Origin: Bactrocera neohumeralis
Lineage: Eukaryota > Arthropoda > Insecta > Diptera > Tephritidae
NCBI RefSeq assembly: GCF_024586455.1
Contig: NC_065920.1
Location: 48,195,824 to 48,259,823 of the forward strand
Length of the DNA: 64,000 nt
Direction of reading: 5' to 3'
Part shown: piece by piece, positions 63,346 to 64,000 of the stretch
Layout of the letters: each line of letters begins with the position of its first letter
Numbering within the stretch: the first letter of the stretch is position 1
Notes under the pieces: model-generated
The model's database searches: none
What the model was told of the DNA's origin: nothing
The model's input: the letters and a program-made list of their open reading frames with translations, nothing else
Position numbers and translations under genes: made by a program

Positions 63346-64000
63346 TTCTCTTCTGTGAGTCTGGAACTGTCGGAGCAAAAAACTGAAGTTTTGCTCATAA
63401 GCACCAGGAAGGTAGAAGAACAAATAGAGCACACCATACGGGAGTGCGAGATTACTTCGCAGCAGCAGCTGAAGTATCTGGGAGTAATATTAGATTCTAA
63501 ATTAAAATTTAAAGAACACCTGGAGTATTCCTCCAGTAAAGCAAATAAAATTTACAATGCTCTATCGAGAATGATGACCAATACAGGCTGTGTGCGTTCC
63601 AGCCGGCGATTCTTAATAGCGAAAGCAATGAGCTCCGTAATACTGTACGCAGCACCAGTATGGATACAGGCAATGGATATAAAAGCGTATGCTAAACAAA
63701 TGATTGCAGTGCATAGGCTTTCTGCAATTCGAGTAATAAGTGCTTTCCGGACTACATCAACTGACGCTGCTGAAGTATTAGCCAGCATGCCGCCCATTGA
63801 CATCCAGGGAGATGAACTCGAGCGTTTATATCATCTATCAGCGCCTAAAACAGTATCGGCAAGGACAGAGGAGAGGGACAAAAGCATTAAAATGTGGCAG
63901 GAGCGGTGGAATTCCTCATCCAAAGGGCGTTGGACCCACCGACTGATACCGGACATCCACTCGTGGATAGACAGACGACATGGGGACCTAGACTTTTATC
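63346..64000 (+). mobile_element. R1/LOA-like LINE, end of RT domain, open to window edge
   Basis: One + frame is open from about 63346 to the last base (at least 213 codons): SVSLELSEQKTEVLLISTRK, ECEITSQQQLKYLGVILDSK, LKFKEHLEYSSSKANKIYNA, LSRMMTNTGCVRSSRRFLIA, AMSSVILYAAPVWIQAMDI, RLSAIRVISAFRTTSTDAAE, VLASMPPIDIQGDELERL and KGRWTHRLIPDIHSWIDRRH. 'QKTEV.LI', 'YLGV.LD..L.F..H' and 'Y.APVW' mark the stretch just after the RT catalytic box, and 'TE.AA.VLA.MPPI' is typical of R1-type proteins. The 5' side is truncated near 63345, within the RT. No stop is seen, so it is one of the youngest LINE copies here. Confidence 0.9.

Noticed and set aside
1..64000. tRNA, rRNA or small RNA genes
   Set aside because: I looked for A/B-box-like and cloverleaf patterns by eye and recognised none; a covariance-model scan would be needed to exclude them.

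Overview
The window looks like nuclear DNA of a higher fly, most likely a tephritid fruit fly (Bactrocera, Zeugodacus or Ceratitis type). The grounds are AT-rich sequence, short dipteran-style introns next to very long ones, dense mariner, LINE and Helentron-like repeats, and a mariner lineage whose catalytic spacing is D,D(41)D, a spacing known to me from the tephritid 'rosa' mariners. The genus is an inference from repeat style and was not tested by a search.

Two host genes can be assembled. The main one is a complete organic-anion-transporting polypeptide (Oatp) gene on the + strand, with seven coding exons from 12226 to 52459, all splice phases consistent, giving a predicted 740-residue, roughly 12-span transporter with the OATP signature (WIGAWWIG) and a cysteine-rich Kazal-like extracellular loop. 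Its first intron is about 23 kb and the others are 0.07 to 5.3 kb. The second gene lies on the - strand at 57067-58143, has three exons and encodes a 317-residue protein with an N-terminal Myb/SANT-like DNA-binding region and a charged C-terminal coiled coil. The two genes converge.

Almost everything else is transposable-element debris. (a) Mariner copies of several lineages: seven D,D(41)D copies (near 4.9, 16.2, 19.3, 20.9, 32.2, 49.5 and 50.8 kb), three copies of a lineage I call A (2.0, 11.4, 60.1 kb), two of lineage B with internal deletions (24.2, 36.2 kb), and several others (3.9, 7.6, 15.4, 33.0, 41.8, 55.7, 61.5, 62.6 kb). (b) RTE-like LINE copies whose 3' end carries AATAAAGAAGAAG. 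(c) R1/jockey-like LINE pieces, mostly on the - strand, some with short (CCTAA)n tails, plus one LINE remnant with a 2A-like motif and one 5'-truncated LINE running off the right end. (d) Two families of non-coding, Helentron/INE-1-style repeats, called H1 (ends TTTTATACTCTCGC) and H2 (hairpin starts and ends, internal 154-bp tandem repeats). (e) A TTAA-flanked MITE and a long palindromic element near 59.1-59.8 kb.

Nesting is visible in several places: a D,D(41)D mariner interrupts an RTE-like LINE at 20.9-22.1 kb, a LINE 3' end interrupts an H1 element near 8.2-8.6 kb, and a lineage-A mariner interrupts an H2 element near 11.4-11.85 kb. No tRNA, rRNA or CRISPR was recognised. The transporter gene is the functional core of the window; nothing here forms an operon or a multi-gene system.
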